A stretch of DNA of 27,664 bases, from positions 1 through 27,664 of the forward strand of contig NW_013654363.1 in NCBI RefSeq assembly GCF_000499385.1. Reading direction: 5' to 3'. The stretch comes from Eimeria necatrix. Lineage: Eukaryota > Apicomplexa > Conoidasida > Eucoccidiorida > Eimeriidae. Numbering within the stretch: position 1 is the stretch's first letter; each line of letters starts with the position of its first letter. The position numbers and the translations under genes are program-made. Below the pieces are notes generated by a model, which worked only from the letters and a program-made list of their open reading frames with translations, was not told where the DNA came from and did not search any database. This document shows positions 1 through 21,307 of this stretch, piece by piece.

Positions 1-28
1 TGCTTCTCCTGCTGCCGTGGAGGGCGCT

Positions 29-61
<33 letters not shown>

Positions 62-167
62 TGTCCCTCGTCCGATATAAAGACATAACTGTGCGTCACG
101 ACGCGGCCGCGAGCAGCAGCAACTTCCCCTAAAGTCTGCAGCTGCAGCAAAACAAAACCCCACACCA

Positions 168-203
<36 letters not shown>

Positions 204-225
204 AAGTGCACAAAGGCCCGGGAGA

Positions 226-249
226 GGGTTTAGGGTTTAGGGTTTAGGG
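226..249 (+). repeat. Interstitial telomere-like repeat, TTTAGGG orientation
   Basis: Three head-to-tail TTTAGGG units lie inside repeat-rich sequence. They are interstitial, because unrelated sequence continues on both sides. Confidence 0.9.
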
Positions 250-648
250 GACTGCAGCGCAGCAGCAGACCTTGACAGCTTCGTGGCTGCTGCAGCAGCA
301 ACCCTGGGGGGCCCCCGAGGGCCCAAAAAGGGGCCTCCTTTCAGGAAAAGGGTCCAACCAACTTTCCACTTTCTTGTGGTTGGGGGCCCCCCTTTGGCAG
401 GGCCTCGCCAGGGGGCACTCTGCAGCAGCAACGCACATTGCAGGGTACAGGGGGGCCCCCTGGGGGCCCCCGGGGGGCCCCCCGGGGGACTCCGGGGGGG
501 CCCCCCCGGACTTGGGGGGCCCCCCTGGCCCACGCTTGGAACGGCCCATTGGACCCTCGAGGGGGGCCCCCAAGAGCAGCAAATGGTGGCGGGGGGCCCT
601 CCGAGACACGCAGGGCTGCTGCAGAAAGTGGCTGCTGCGACGCGTGCA

Positions 649-686
649 AACCCTAAACCCTAAACCCTAAACCCTAAACCCTAAAA
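649..686 (-). repeat. Interstitial telomere-like repeat, CCCTAAA orientation
   Basis: About five CCCTAAA units, opposite in orientation to the array near 226. Further arrays in this orientation lie at about 800-840 and 1120-1145. Confidence 0.9.
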
Positions 687-1294
687 ACACCACTTCAGAG
701 AATGGATGCCGGCTAGTGCATGCGCGCAGAGACGCACAAAGTGCTGCAGGGGCCTCCGACGCGGGGCCCCCACCGCTGCTGTGGCACCGCCAACTCGCTG
801 ACCCTAAACCCTAAACCCTAAACCCTAAACCCTAAACCCTGAATTATAAACCCCAAAATTGAACAGTTGTTTAGTTTAACAGTGCTGAACACCAACTGGG
901 GGCCCTCCTCGCCTTTTGCTGCCACCAAAAGGGCCCCAGATTCTTCGGGGGGGCCCCCGGGGCCCCCGCGGCTGTGTCTCCCAAGAGCCAGAGTGAAAGG
1001 GGGCCCTTAAGCCTTTCTTCTGTGTGTGAAAAACCCTAATTTAGGGTTTGGGCTTAGGGTTTCACGAGAATGGAGGGCACTAGCCGCAGAAGACGGGCCC
1101 GGGCCCTCAGACTGCTGTAAACCCTAAACCCTAAACCCTAAACCCTCGACTCGGCTCTCTAAACCCTAACCTCTAAACCTCCTTCTACTTCAAAATAAAC
1201 TTTCAATTAATTTGGGGCCCCTGGGGCCCTCTTGTTGCTTCCCATTGTGCAGCAGTGGCTGTCTCTGTTTTGTGCCAGCCACCAATTGAGCGTC

Positions 1295-1338
1295 TAGGGT
1301 TTAGGGTTTAGGGTTTAGGGTTTAGGGTTTAGGGTTTG
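1295..1338 (+). repeat. Interstitial telomere-like repeat, TTTAGGG orientation
   Basis: Six TTTAGGG units end in TTTGCAG, which could serve as a 3' splice site. The clearer example of a heptad array running into an acceptor is at 7282, just before a confident PEX6 exon. Confidence 0.9.
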
Positions 1339-1617
1339 CAGTGCGTGGCCCTGGAGCTTTCAGGTACCCTATAAGCACCCCATTCACCTCTCTTTCCCCT
1401 TCCAAGCCCCCCTGCCCCCCGGGGGGCCCCCCAGGGGGCCCCCCAGGGGGCCCCCAGGGGGGCCCCCAGTGGGAGGCCCCTGCTGGCGCCCAAGGGGGCC
1501 CCCTGGGTGGGGGCCCCCCCCTGGGGGCCCCCCCACCCGCAGCAGCTGAGATGGGGCCCCCCATTAGAGACACAAACAGCGAATGTGTCTGTTTTCAATC
1601 TTCTATTTCTTCTTTAG

Positions 1618-11783
<10,166 letters not shown>

Positions 11784-11824
11784 TTTATTTCTTCAAAACA
11801 AGTTCAATTTAATTAATTAATTTG

Positions 11825-11826
<2 letters not shown>

Positions 11827-11855
<29 letters not shown>

Positions 11856-11866
11856 GTTTATTTGCT
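11827..11866. repeat. TTTA microsatellite
   Basis: About ten TTTA units immediately downstream of the PEX6 stop, in the probable 3' untranslated region, followed by CATGCATGCATGCATC. Confidence 0.85.
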
Positions 11867-11899
11867 CATTTGCCATGCATGCATGCATCTAACACGGGG

Positions 11900-12720
11900 C
11901 CTGACGCCCCCGACGAATGCGACCCCTGTACCCAGTTCTCCTCCTTATGTACTCCGTGCCGTTCATTATTTTTCTTTTCCGGTCAGAGAGCAGCAGCAGG
12001 GGCCCCGGGGGCCCCCCTGGGGGCCCCCTGGGGGGCCCCCACGGGGCCTCTCCTGGGGCCCCCCTGGGGGGCCCCCCGGGGGGCCCCCTGCTGCTGTGGG
12101 GGTCTGGGCGCTCGCAGGGGGCCCCCTCGTGGCCTTCGCCTGCTGCTGGCAGCAGGCCAGAAGGGGAGGGCGGGGGCCCCCGAGGAAGTGCAGAAAGGGC
12201 CCTGGAGGCCCCAGTGAAAGGCCGCAGAGAACTCTGGAAAGAAGAGTGAAGAAGTGGAAGCTGCTGCTGCGGCGGACTCGCAGCAGCAGACGCAGCAGCA
12301 ACGCCGCCGCTGGCGAACTTGTACTGCAGCACAGGGGGACTGCGGCGGAGAGGCGCGGATAAACTTGGAACCTGTCTACAAACAGATGAAATTAAAGAAT
12401 TTAATCCAGAAGAAACGCGGAAAATGGTCATTTTCAGCTCTTTTCGACGTTTCCGTCATGTGCATGCGCTACAGCAGCGGCAGTCCGCAGGTGTATGTAC
12501 AGACGCATGCCGAAGAGGAAAACCGATGAAATATATCGATTTCTTCATATTAATAAAAATTATATTATTTATATTTTGGAAAACTCCTTATTGGGTGCGG
12601 CTAAACCCCAACAACTGGGACGGGGCTGTGTGGACTTGAGCTCCGGCGCTCTCGGCTTCTACAGGAAATCCGCAATAAATCAATCCAACTTTGCATTCTT
12701 GAGTTTTCTGCAATTATTAA
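11900..12720 (+). other. Unresolved ORF cluster, possibly exons of an unknown gene
   Basis: GGGGCCCC-rich sequence (12000-12090) is followed by less repetitive DNA with several overlapping open frames. The most protein-like is the frame around 12353-12490 (LGTCLQTDEIKEFNPEETRK, then MVIFSSFRRF), which runs to a palindrome copy at 12490. I recognise no family and could not find a phase-consistent exon chain. The long minus-strand frame at 11889-12431 is probably a shadow of the GC-rich repeat. Expression evidence would decide whether any of this is coding. Confidence 0.25.
12490..12501. other. Dispersed palindrome copy (GGTGTATGTACA)
   Basis: Directly follows CCGCA in the unresolved ORF cluster. 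The right arm is truncated by one base. Confidence 0.65.
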
Positions 12721-12731
12721 ATTGGAAATAA

Positions 12732-13245
12732 ATTATTTTTAAAACACAATTTCATCTTTTTGCCGGTGGCTTCGTCACTTCTCCCGTAGATAGCTCTGAG
12801 TTGAAGCAACGCCCATTCAGTTTAGCTCGCGCCTCACATTCCATCTTTATTTCTTTTCCCTCAAGACCTCCCATGCATCGATTTTGGGGCTTTTTGTGAA
12901 AAGTTTTGAAATGGGAAAGTCGTGGGCTTTAGAAGCTGCAGACTGCAGCAGATCGAAAGATCGGAGCAAGCAAATTTGAATTGCGCAGGCTTAACTTTAG
13001 GAAGACCCTGCATGCATCTCTCTCTCGCGTTTAAAGAATTAGAAAGCCTCTGCATGCGTCTCTTTCTTTCGCTTTTAAAGAATTAAAAACATCTCCATTA
13101 ATTCCAATCGAACATTTTCTCAAACTTCTGCTGCATGCAGCGACACCTCAGCATTTCAGAAGCCCCAAGTGATAGAGTAATACCTGCAGCAACAGCAAAT
13201 ACTGCAGCAGGGGCTGCAGGGAATGCAGCTAGCTGGGAGGGCCTG
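12732..13245. other. Non-coding stretch with a short direct repeat
   Basis: No gene seen. An imperfect direct repeat of about 35 bp (CTGCATGC, then a TCTCTCT tract, then GTTTAAAGAATTA) occurs near 13008 and 13050. Confidence 0.5.
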
Positions 13246-13260
13246 AGTCCTGAAACAGGT

Positions 13261-13535
13261 GGCTAGCTGCAGCTAGCTGCAGCTAGCTGCAGCTCGCTAC
13301 AGCTAGCTGCAGCTAGCTGCAGTTGCCGTGGCCACTGAGCGAGCCATAGTCCAGGCAGTGTAGCTCACCCAGCTAGCTGCAGCTAGTTGCAGCTAGCTGC
13401 AGCTAGCTGCAGCTAGCTGCGGCCACTGAATGAGCCATGGACCCGGAAATGTGCTTTAATCAGCTAGCCACAGCTACCTGCAGCTGCAGCTAGCTGCAGC
13501 TAGCCACAGCTAGCTGCAGCTAGCTACGGCCACTG
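13261..13535. repeat. AGCTAGCTGC tandem repeats
   Basis: Three clusters of 10-12 bp units (AGCTAGCTGC and variants) are separated by related spacers containing GGCCACTGA and GAGCCAT-like sequence. This suggests a higher-order unit of about 115 bp repeated three times. This is the last dense repeat before the repeat-poor half. Confidence 0.8.
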
Positions 13536-13798
13536 AATGAACGATAACATTGGAAATGTGACTAATTCCTTTCTAAATTGGGTTTTCTTATGGATAAAGA
13601 CCTAGTGCAGGAGTGGGCGCAGCGCTGCACAATAGTGCAACATCTGTTTAATTTATTTCTTTTTAATTTATTTCTTTTTAATTCATGTTTTTTAATTCAT
13701 TTTTTTGTTTTATTTCTGTACACCTACAATGTCCTAAAGAGAAGATCTTTCGCAACTCTCGATTCGCGCTGTAGCGACACCGTAGCAGTTTCAACTCG

Positions 13799-13810
13799 GG
13801 TGTACATACC
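13799..13810. other. Dispersed palindrome copy (GGTGTACATACC)
   Basis: A degenerate copy in AT-rich sequence. A half-site TGTACACC lies 80 bp upstream near 13718. Confidence 0.5.
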
Positions 13811-14103
13811 TCCACTATTGCCATGTTTATATAATTATATATAAATGCGTACTTCTATAAACATAATGTATAAAACATAGATATTATATATATATATATG
13901 AATATATGCATATATATACATATATGCATGTATATTATATATTTTATATACATTCTGTTTATAAAATATAAGTAATGTTATGCGTATATTAGAGTATATC
14001 ATATACTCAGTGTATACATAATGTACATATATATAAAATATATATTTGATTTTGTACATTAGTACAAACGTAATGCAAAAGTAGGAATGCATGCATGCAC
14101 AGT

Positions 14104-14115
14104 GTGTATGTACAC
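14104..14115. other. Dispersed palindrome copy (GTGTATGTACAC)
   Basis: It lies 10 bp after GCATGCATGC at the end of an AT-rich microsatellite (13836-14060). Confidence 0.8.
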
Positions 14116-14119
14116 TTCA

Positions 14120-16018
14120 GAGAGAGTGGCATTTTGCAGCAACTGGTTTAAGTTCTTCTGATAAGACTTTAATGAGAAATACTTTTGTTTTTTCCTTTTG
14201 GAAACTTTTCAGCTTGCTTTGTTATCGATATTAATTCTATTTCCTAGCCGCCCTTGAAGCTTGGAGTGCAGAGAAGCAGAAGAAATTTGAAATTGTTTCA
14301 AAGTTCAACTTTCAACTATTTCAAAAGATAGTTTTAAAAGCCAAACTTGCTGCACTCTTGCTGCTTGTTGTCTTCTGCAGTGCTGCTTGTTTATGGGGCA
14401 TTTATTATTATTAATAAGACTTTAAGTGAAAGTTTATTTTAAAATAACTTTAATACAATTACTGATATTCCTGCCTACGCTTTGCCGTGGAACTGTAAGG
14501 CTAAAGTTGAAGTGCAAATTGCGCATGCAGGCGAGAAGATGCTGCTGCTGCGGCTCCCTTTGAGTGCAGCAAATAGCCGAAAGTATTTGAAAAAGTCCCA
14601 AATGTGGGATTTTTGATTAGTTTGTTCGCCTAAAAGGCTACTTTTGCTTGCAGTTAGGCATCCGAGGTGTACAGACACTCGGATTGTCTTTAAATACAGC
14701 TCTTTCGAGGGTCTTAAGCTCTTGAGTTAAAGAGAAAAGCCCGCAGGTTTCTTATTGGCGCATGCGCTGCAGCACACAGAAGTAGCTAGCTCAGTGTCTA
14801 TGTTGCTGCTGGCCCATTCCCAGCAGCTTTAATGGCGGCTATAGCAGCTGTAACTTCTCTTTAATATTTCTTTGCCAAGTGAAGGCTTTAATGACTTTAA
14901 AGGGGCTCGAAAAGGTTAAGGAAACCCAGCGCTCGATGGTGCTCCTGCTTAACTCAGTCCGCGCGAGTGGGTGGGGGCAAATACGGCATTACACACTCGC
15001 TAAGCAGAAATATGCTTTCAATTTTCATTAACTGAAATGAAATAAAATTCAAAACGGCGTCTTTCGAGGCATGGGCCATTTGCTACTCTGAGAAACCACT
15101 GTGACCAGTGGCCCCGTACGAGAACATAGGCGTAGCTAGTGTGCTCGAAGCCCGTCCGCAACTTTCGCAAAATTCCCCGTTATAAAATTCAGAAAACTAT
15201 AATTGCAAAAAATAAGCTCACTTGTGCCACTTTTCGGTGGTGGTTTGGCGCTGGAGAAACTTCTTCTGCAGCATCGACAGAACCCTTGCCGGTTGCGTGC
15301 TAGCAGACGGATTGCCAGCTAAATTGCGGGTAATTCATCAACCTGGTGGTCTAAATTATTTCATTTAGCTTTAAATTTGCGTTTTGCTTTCTTTTTCAAC
15401 GGGATCGTCGGGCGATTTAGCCGGGCGGGAGAGCTCGACATCCTAGGCAAGGCATGCAGGGCTGTGCCAGTGCGGTCGTTGTGTTTGGCTTTTCTGCTGC
15501 TTTAGATGAATGCAACTGTTGCAGATCCTTTTTTTAATTTATTTCCTCGGCTCTTTGCACAGTTGTCGCTTGCTCATTCGCCGCTGCTGCGCAGCGGAAA
15601 TGTGAGGGTGGTCGGCTGGCTGCATTCTGAGCAGCAAACGTTTGACGGCAAAAGCACTAACTTCAAAGTGAATTGAATTATTACCTTCCTTTGCTCAAGC
15701 TGGCTCATTTCTATTCCTTTCGGCTCTCTTTCGAGCGCGCGTCCCCCTCGGGAAAGAGGCCGACTTCTCTGTTGTGCAGCTGCGCATCGAAGTTGAATGC
15801 ATGAGGCAGTTTCTGGTACTCCCCCTGCCTGTGCACAACTAGCAGCACATAAGCGCCTGCGCAGCAGCTGACGCAGACGCAGGCTCTGCTTTCAGTTCAG
15901 TGGCCTCAGCTGCAGCGCAGCAAGCAGTGCAAGAAGCCCGAGCTTCTCTTTCTTTTCCTCTCTTCTGACGGAAATCCAAAACAAACTTCACAACACTGCC
16001 TTATAGCAGCGTAACACA
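14120..16018. other. Gene-free interval upstream of the myosin gene
   Basis: I see no coding frame with family similarity, no RNA gene and few repeats. A degenerate palindrome (CGAGGTGTACAGACACTCG) lies near 14663. The interval presumably carries the myosin promoter and 5' leader. Base composition is balanced, unlike the repeat-rich block to the left. Confidence 0.5.
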
Positions 16019-19000
16019 ATGTCTAACCACCTGAAAGGCCAGACGGCCCGGCAGGAGGTACCCCAAGAGCGGTACCTTCGCCACCACTCGGCGGTGATTC
16101 CCGTGGGGTTGGGCACAGGCCAGCTGCAGGTGAGAAGGCCCACAACGCATGCATGCAATTGCCTTTAGCCACATCTTTTTGCCTTATTATTTTGGCGCAG
16201 CTGTTTCCTACACTGAGTGAACGCAGAGCAGCACAGAGTCCAGCTAGTTAGGGCTGCCAGCCGGCATTTTCGCCTCTGTTTCGGCTGAGTTCGTTTAATT
16301 TTTTGATTTCTTTGCTTTCAAATGCCCAGGCCATGCGCTGCTGGACAGCTAAGAGCCCCGCAGTCCTCGCGAACCCAGCGCTCCTCTTCTCCCTGTGTGT
16401 TATTCGGCCCGGCTCTACTCGCGAGAAATACGTGTTGGAGCAGCTCGACCCGCCTTTGAAAGAAAGGTTTGAAGTGGACGCAGACGAAGTTTTGAATGCG
16501 AATAGTGAAGAAGACGAGTTGCAGTCGCCTGACATTGGGCTCTTGAACCACAAGAACGCCGCCTGTGTGCTTTCCATGTTGAAGACCCGCTACCTGGCGG
16601 GCAAAATGTACACCATGGCAGACCCGCTGCTGGTCGCAATTAATCCTTTTAAGGATCTTTTCCTACACTGAGTGAACGCAGAGCAGCACAGAGTCCAGCT
16701 AGTTAGGGCTGCCAGCCGGCATTTTCGCCTCTGTTTCGGCTGAGTTCGTTTAATTTTTTGATTTCTTTGCTTTCAAATGCCCAGGCCATGCGCTGCTGGA
16801 CAGCTAAGAGCCCCGCAGTCCTCGCGAACCCAGCGCTCCTCTTCTCCCTGTGTGTTATTCGGCCCGGCTCTACTCGCGAGAAATACGTGTTGGAGCAGCT
16901 CGACCCGCCTTTGAAAGAAAGGTTTGAAGTGGACGCAGACGAAGTTTTGAATGCGAATAGTGAAGAAGACGAGTTGCAGTCGCCTGACATTGGGCTCTTG
17001 AACCACAAGAACGCCGCCTGTGTGCTTTCCATGTTGAAGACCCGCTACCTGGCGGGCAAAATGTACACCATGGCAGACCCGCTGCTGGTCGCAATTAATC
17101 CTTTTAAGGATCTCGGAAACGCCACTAAGAAGTGGATTGACTACTACCGCACCGCGCCAAACATTGCAGAGACGGAGCCGCACGTGTTCCGAGTTGCCCG
17201 CGCGGCTCTTTCGAATTTAGAAGATTACAACAAGAGCCAAACCATTATTGTGTCAGGCGAATCAGGGGCGGGAAAAACAGAAGCCACCAAACAGGTCATG
17301 CGCTACTTTGCTTCGAACGGCAGCGGTGACAGTCGGATTCAAGAAGCCATCATGGCTGGCAATCCTCTTCTCGAGTCCTTTGGAAATGCAAAGACCATAC
17401 GCAACAACAACTCGAGTCGCTTTGGCCGCTTTATGCAGCTGACTCTCTCCAGCGAAAAAGGCATTTTATACGGCGCAATAACAAATTTCCTCCTTGAGAA
17501 GGTCCGGCTGGTTTCGCAGGAACCCAACGAACGGTCTTTTCACGTTATTTATCAGCTCCTTAAGGGCGCCGATGACGAAATGAAGAGCAAGTACCACTTA
17601 CGTAAAATGGAAGAATACGTATTTCTCACGGCAAGGAGCGGAGGCTGCTTCGACATCGATGGAGTGGACGATAAGAAGGATTTCGAAGAACTCAAGCAGT
17701 GTTTTGCAGCCATGGAACTTCCCAGTGAAAACGAGTCATCAGTTTACTCCATTTTATCCGGCGTGCTGCTAATTGGCAACACAAAAATCACACCTCACGA
17801 AATGCAAGGAGTGCCGGACGCTGCTCATGTTTCGACAGAGTCACTGAACATTCTGAAGGAAGCTGGAGGGCTGCTCTTCGTGGACCCGACGCGCTTGGCT
17901 CAGGAAGTTCTCCGCAAGCACACCAAAGTTGGAAATCAGATGCTGGAGGGGCCGCGGACTTTCAGGGAAGCAGATATGATGGTCAAGTCTGTGGCGAAGC
18001 ACGTTTACGATAAGCTGTTTGGGTGGCTGGTGGGGTTTCCTTAACAGAAGGATTGCGCCTCCTGAGGGTTTTGGCGTATTCATGGGCATGTTGGACATTT
18101 TCGGCTTCGAAGTATTTGAACATAACTCGCTGGAACAGCTCCTTATCAACATCACGAACGAGCACTTGCAGAAACACTTCATCGATGTTGTTTTTGAAAC
18201 CGAGACCAAACTCTACAAAAGTGAGGGCATTCCCACGGAGTCCTTGGTGTGGACAGATAACGTACAAATCATGGAAACCCTCTGCGGCCCCCGGGATTCT
18301 GTCTTTGCAATCATTGAAGATATTTGCCTCGGACTTCGTGCGAGTGACGAGGTAAGGAGTGACTTACAAACCGCCGTAAGGGCGCAGCGTTCCGCTTAAT
18401 GGGTGCATGGCAGGGGATTTCGTTTCACATCATGAAGTGACACTTTTAGTAAAGTTACTGGCAATTGCGTGGTGACTGCGAGCGCTAAGTTCCACTTATT
18501 CATTTTGTGCCTTCTTATTTGGCTGGCTCGTTTTGTTCGGCGCAGGCGCTGTGCGGCATGATTGTCCGAAAGCTTGGGGGAAAAGGCATAGTGTTGCCTT
18601 CTCGTCGAGACCAGCGAATAAAGTTTGTCGTTCGGCACACCATTGCAGACATAGAGTACTCATGTGATGGTTTCCTGGAGAAGAACCAAGACTTCCTGAA
18701 GAGGGAGCTGCTGGACGTTCTCAAGGAATCGAAAGACACAGTCATGTCGCAAATGTTCGAAGGGGTTGTGGTGGAGGCAGGAAAGATAGGAAAGGGTTCC
18801 CTTATTGCTTCGCAATTCTTGCGGTCTCTCAATTCAATGATTGGCATTATTCGAGTGAGTGTTCACTACTCGTTTCCTTGTTAAACAGGCTTACTTGAAG
18901 CATACTTGGCGGCTCATTTTGTCGAATTGCGTGATTGAAACTATCGAAGGCCTTTTTGGTGCTGTTTTTCAGGGAACCGAACCTCACTTTATTCGCTGTT

Positions 19001-21307
19001 TGAAGCCGAACGAAACAAAAAGACCGCTGGAATGGGATGCGCCAAAGGTACTCAATCAGTTGTTTTCTTTGTCTATTCTTGAGGCCTTGCAGCTGCGACA
19101 GATCGGCTATTCTTACAGACGAACGTTTGAAGAATTCGTCAAGCGCTTCCGCTGGCTGGATTTGGGGGCGGCCAACTCGGACAGAGATCGTGAAGAAGTG
19201 GCTAGAAGCATGCTTGAGGCTTCTGGCCTTCCACGCGATGAGTGGGCTGTAAGCAGCCGCTGAAGCTGGTGCCTTCATTAATTATATGTATTACTCATTG
19301 GTTCACTGCGTTGAATATTCACGAAAAAGTACTGCAGTGCTACTTATGTTGGTCGCTGTTGATCATTTATGCTGCTCATGCAGATCGGCAAGACAATGGT
19401 GTTTCTGAAGGCGGAATCTGCTAGGGCTCTTGAAACGTTGCAAGCAGAGAAGATGATGCTGTTCCGTCCAGTGGTTGAGTTTGTTGAGGCGGCTTGGAAA
19501 CGAATCTTACTGAAGAGGAATTTGGAAGCCGTATTGCCTTCCCTCATCAGGGTAGAGGCACACTGTAGACGGTGAGGAAATGCGACTTTTCCCTTTTGTA
19601 GAACTTGCTAGCTGGACTTTTGGCTTTACGCTTGTTATCGAGTACTATAAAACTGCGTCACCTTTGATTTGTCCATGGACAGCAATCGACATGTCACATA
19701 GTTTCTTTACTGGGTTTATGTGCCTATGCCCCGTGTTTGATGGAGCAAGGCTAGCAGCAAATGCTATGTGTTCAATTGTTTCTGCATGCTCAGGCAAGTG
19801 ACACTGGTTGAGCATGGCGAGCTTGAATTGAGCCCAGGATTCACTGAATCCCTGCTGCAAGGCATTGACCACATGCAGCAGGTGAAGGAGCAGCGCGAGA
19901 GAGAACGGCAGCAACGGCTGGAAATGGCAGAACAAAAACGTGCCACCAGGAAACTCACGAAGGAAGAGAAACTTGCGCAACAAGTCCTCCGCATGTACAA
20001 GTCATGGGACAGTATGCGCGGCGTGGCGACAAAGCACGAAGGCTTCTTTCCCCCTGAGCTCGAGTATTTACGAGAGAAAAACAAGCGGCCTGCAGTTGAG
20101 CACCGCATCAAAGAGAAGGGTCAGTTTGCATGTGGCTACACATCTGAGTACAGAAGCACCAGCATACAACAGGCTGCTTTTCTTCATGTGTTAGAGACAG
20201 AGAAGTGCACTTTGAGTGACTCCAGTGAGCTTATCGTGGGTTCTTCCAGCTCGCCAAAGCAGCTAAATTACAGATAGAATGGCCCAAAATTGTGTTTCTT
20301 TCGGTTTTGTTCCCTGTGATGTGATGCAGCGCTCTCACACGTGGCCCGGCAGCAGTCGTTCCAAGACCCTGGGGTGGCGTATCATCTTTGGCGTAATGTG
20401 GAGACCCTCTATCAAGCTCCTCTGAGCGACAATCGGCTACAGAATATATGCACTTGCTTGCGGGATGATATGGATAAGATGTACGGCCATTTCTGGCAGG
20501 TAGTGGTGAACCGAACGGAGGCATTTGGGCTCGCCACTGCACACGCAAAGACGGAGCGCCACGTTGTAGATCAGCACGGGGTGTACAGAGACGGCAGAGT
20601 CTTCTGTTTCAACAATATCATTTTCAAATGCGTAAAGCCTTCCCGTGCCGGTGAGATATACAATCTCATAACACTTGACGCCCGATGCAGCTCACTTGCA
20701 GCAGTTACAAAGGCAGTTTCCACTTTTTCACACATTCCCGGTGGTATATCACTTTTTTGTATTCTTTTATTCTGCCTTGCATCTCAGAGATTAGGCTGCA
20801 TGAGGAAGCTTCCGAGAAATCATATCTGTACTGCAGGCGGCACGACTTCTCTGGTACGCTGAGCACGGTACTTCAGCCATGAGAATGGAAAGGCAAATGC
20901 AGATATTCGTATGCGGCACCTTAGCATAAGTTTCAGCAACCATTTTCCCCATGCTTATGTCTGCTTTCAATGTTGCAGGCCTTGTGCGCGTGCGCAAAAG
21001 TTTAGTACCCCCATACATGCTTCAAGACGTCTCCTACATGATAGGCCATTTATTCAACCGATTTAAAGACAACAGAGACTGGACTGGCTTTGCAGAACGG
21101 CTCCAGTCTTACCTTTTGGGCCGCTATTCAGACCCTCATGGGGGCTCATGGAATGCGTTGGTGCAGGAAGGGTCATTCTTAGCTACCCGCTTGTGGGTAA
21201 AGCACAACAGATTCTTCCGGGTGGAGATCGACGGTGCTGCGGAGGCCAAAAACGGCTTCCAGGGCTGCCTCACAATTGTCTGCTTCGAGGCCTGCACTTC
21301 CTCATGA
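16019..21307 (+). CDS. Class XIV unconventional myosin with C-terminal dynein-light-chain-like domains
   Basis: This is an actin-based motor of the apicomplexan class XIV group, as used in gliding and intracellular movement. Exons are 16019-16129, 16785-18351, 18546-18854, 18973-19248, 19384-19571, 19794-20119, 20330-20650, 20788-20853 and 20979-21307. All phases agree, giving about 1163 residues once one frameshift is allowed for. Motor motifs are GESGAGKT (17256-17279), NNNSSRFGR, DIFGFE, GTEPHFIRCLKPNETK and the class XIV SILEALQLRQIGYSYRR in place of the usual SH1 region. A degenerate light-chain-binding helix follows GKTMVFLK, then a charged coiled-coil stretch (KEQRERERQQRLEMAEQKR). Two DYNLL-like domains follow, in the last three exons. 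The motor is certain; the junction at 20119/20330 that links the tail domains is inferred from phase. The ATG at 16019 is the first one giving the family N-terminus. Confidence 0.9.
16204..16658 (+). repeat. 455-bp tandem duplication, copy A (truncated myosin exon)
   Basis: Identical to 16659-17113 over its whole length. It contains the end of intron 1 and the first part of motor exon 2 (16330 on). In this copy the frame runs past VAINPFKDL straight into duplicated intron sequence and stops at 16671. A transcript using this acceptor would be truncated. Confidence 0.95.
16659..17113 (+). repeat. 455-bp tandem duplication, copy B (functional exon start)
   Basis: The second perfect copy, continuous at its 3' end with the rest of the motor exon. 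Its acceptor (CCCAG before 16785) is the one used in the gene model. Confidence 0.95.
18030..18041 (+). other. Single-base frameshift in the myosin motor
   Basis: The frame ends YDKLFGWLVGFP-stop, while the conserved continuation LNRRIAPPEGF resumes one base out of frame. One extra base in the GGGGTTT run is the simplest cause. No GT-AG pair here could act as an intron without deleting conserved residues. Confidence 0.85.
20330..21307 (+). other. Two dynein-light-chain (DYNLL)-like domains in the myosin tail
   Basis: Domain 1 (about 20400-20640) contains ICTCLRDDMDKMYGHFWQVV and ends with a VFCFNNIIFKC strand. Domain 2 (about 21000-21300) contains MLQDVSYMIG, AERLQSYLLGRYS, GSWNALVQEGSF and LTIVCFEA. 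Both follow the DYNLL order: helix ending in a (K/R)Y motif, then W..+V, then a final hydrophobic strand. Exons 20330-20650, 20788-20853 and 20979-21307 join in phase 1 each time. Alternatively this could be a separate gene whose start I did not find. Confidence 0.6.

Larger units (their letters stand above)
1..1617. repeat. Repeat-rich block with no supported gene
   Basis: This stretch mixes CAG/CTG tracts (about 31-58 and 170-202), GGGGCCCC-rich sequence (about 300-600, 940-970, 1420-1560) and short arrays of the telomere-like heptad in both orientations. Many long reading frames are open here in all six frames, but they encode only Gly/Pro/Ala or Ser/Gln repeats and show no family similarity. 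The first exons of the PEX6 gene that starts downstream may be hidden here. A possible 22-nt microexon lies at about 1339-1360, between a telomere-repeat-derived acceptor and a GTACCC donor, but I cannot confirm it. Confidence 0.6.

Noticed and set aside
1..1340. A true chromosome end because of TTTAGGG/CCCTAAA repeats
   Set aside because: Arrays are short, occur in both orientations and are scattered to 8.9 kb between coding exons, so they are interstitial.
13835..14092. Minus-strand Tyr/Ile-rich frame
   Set aside because: It lies over an AT microsatellite and shows no conserved motif.
16703..17183. Minus-strand frames antisense to the myosin exon
   Set aside because: They are shadows of a strongly conserved motor exon, and the same frames recur only because of the 455-bp duplication.
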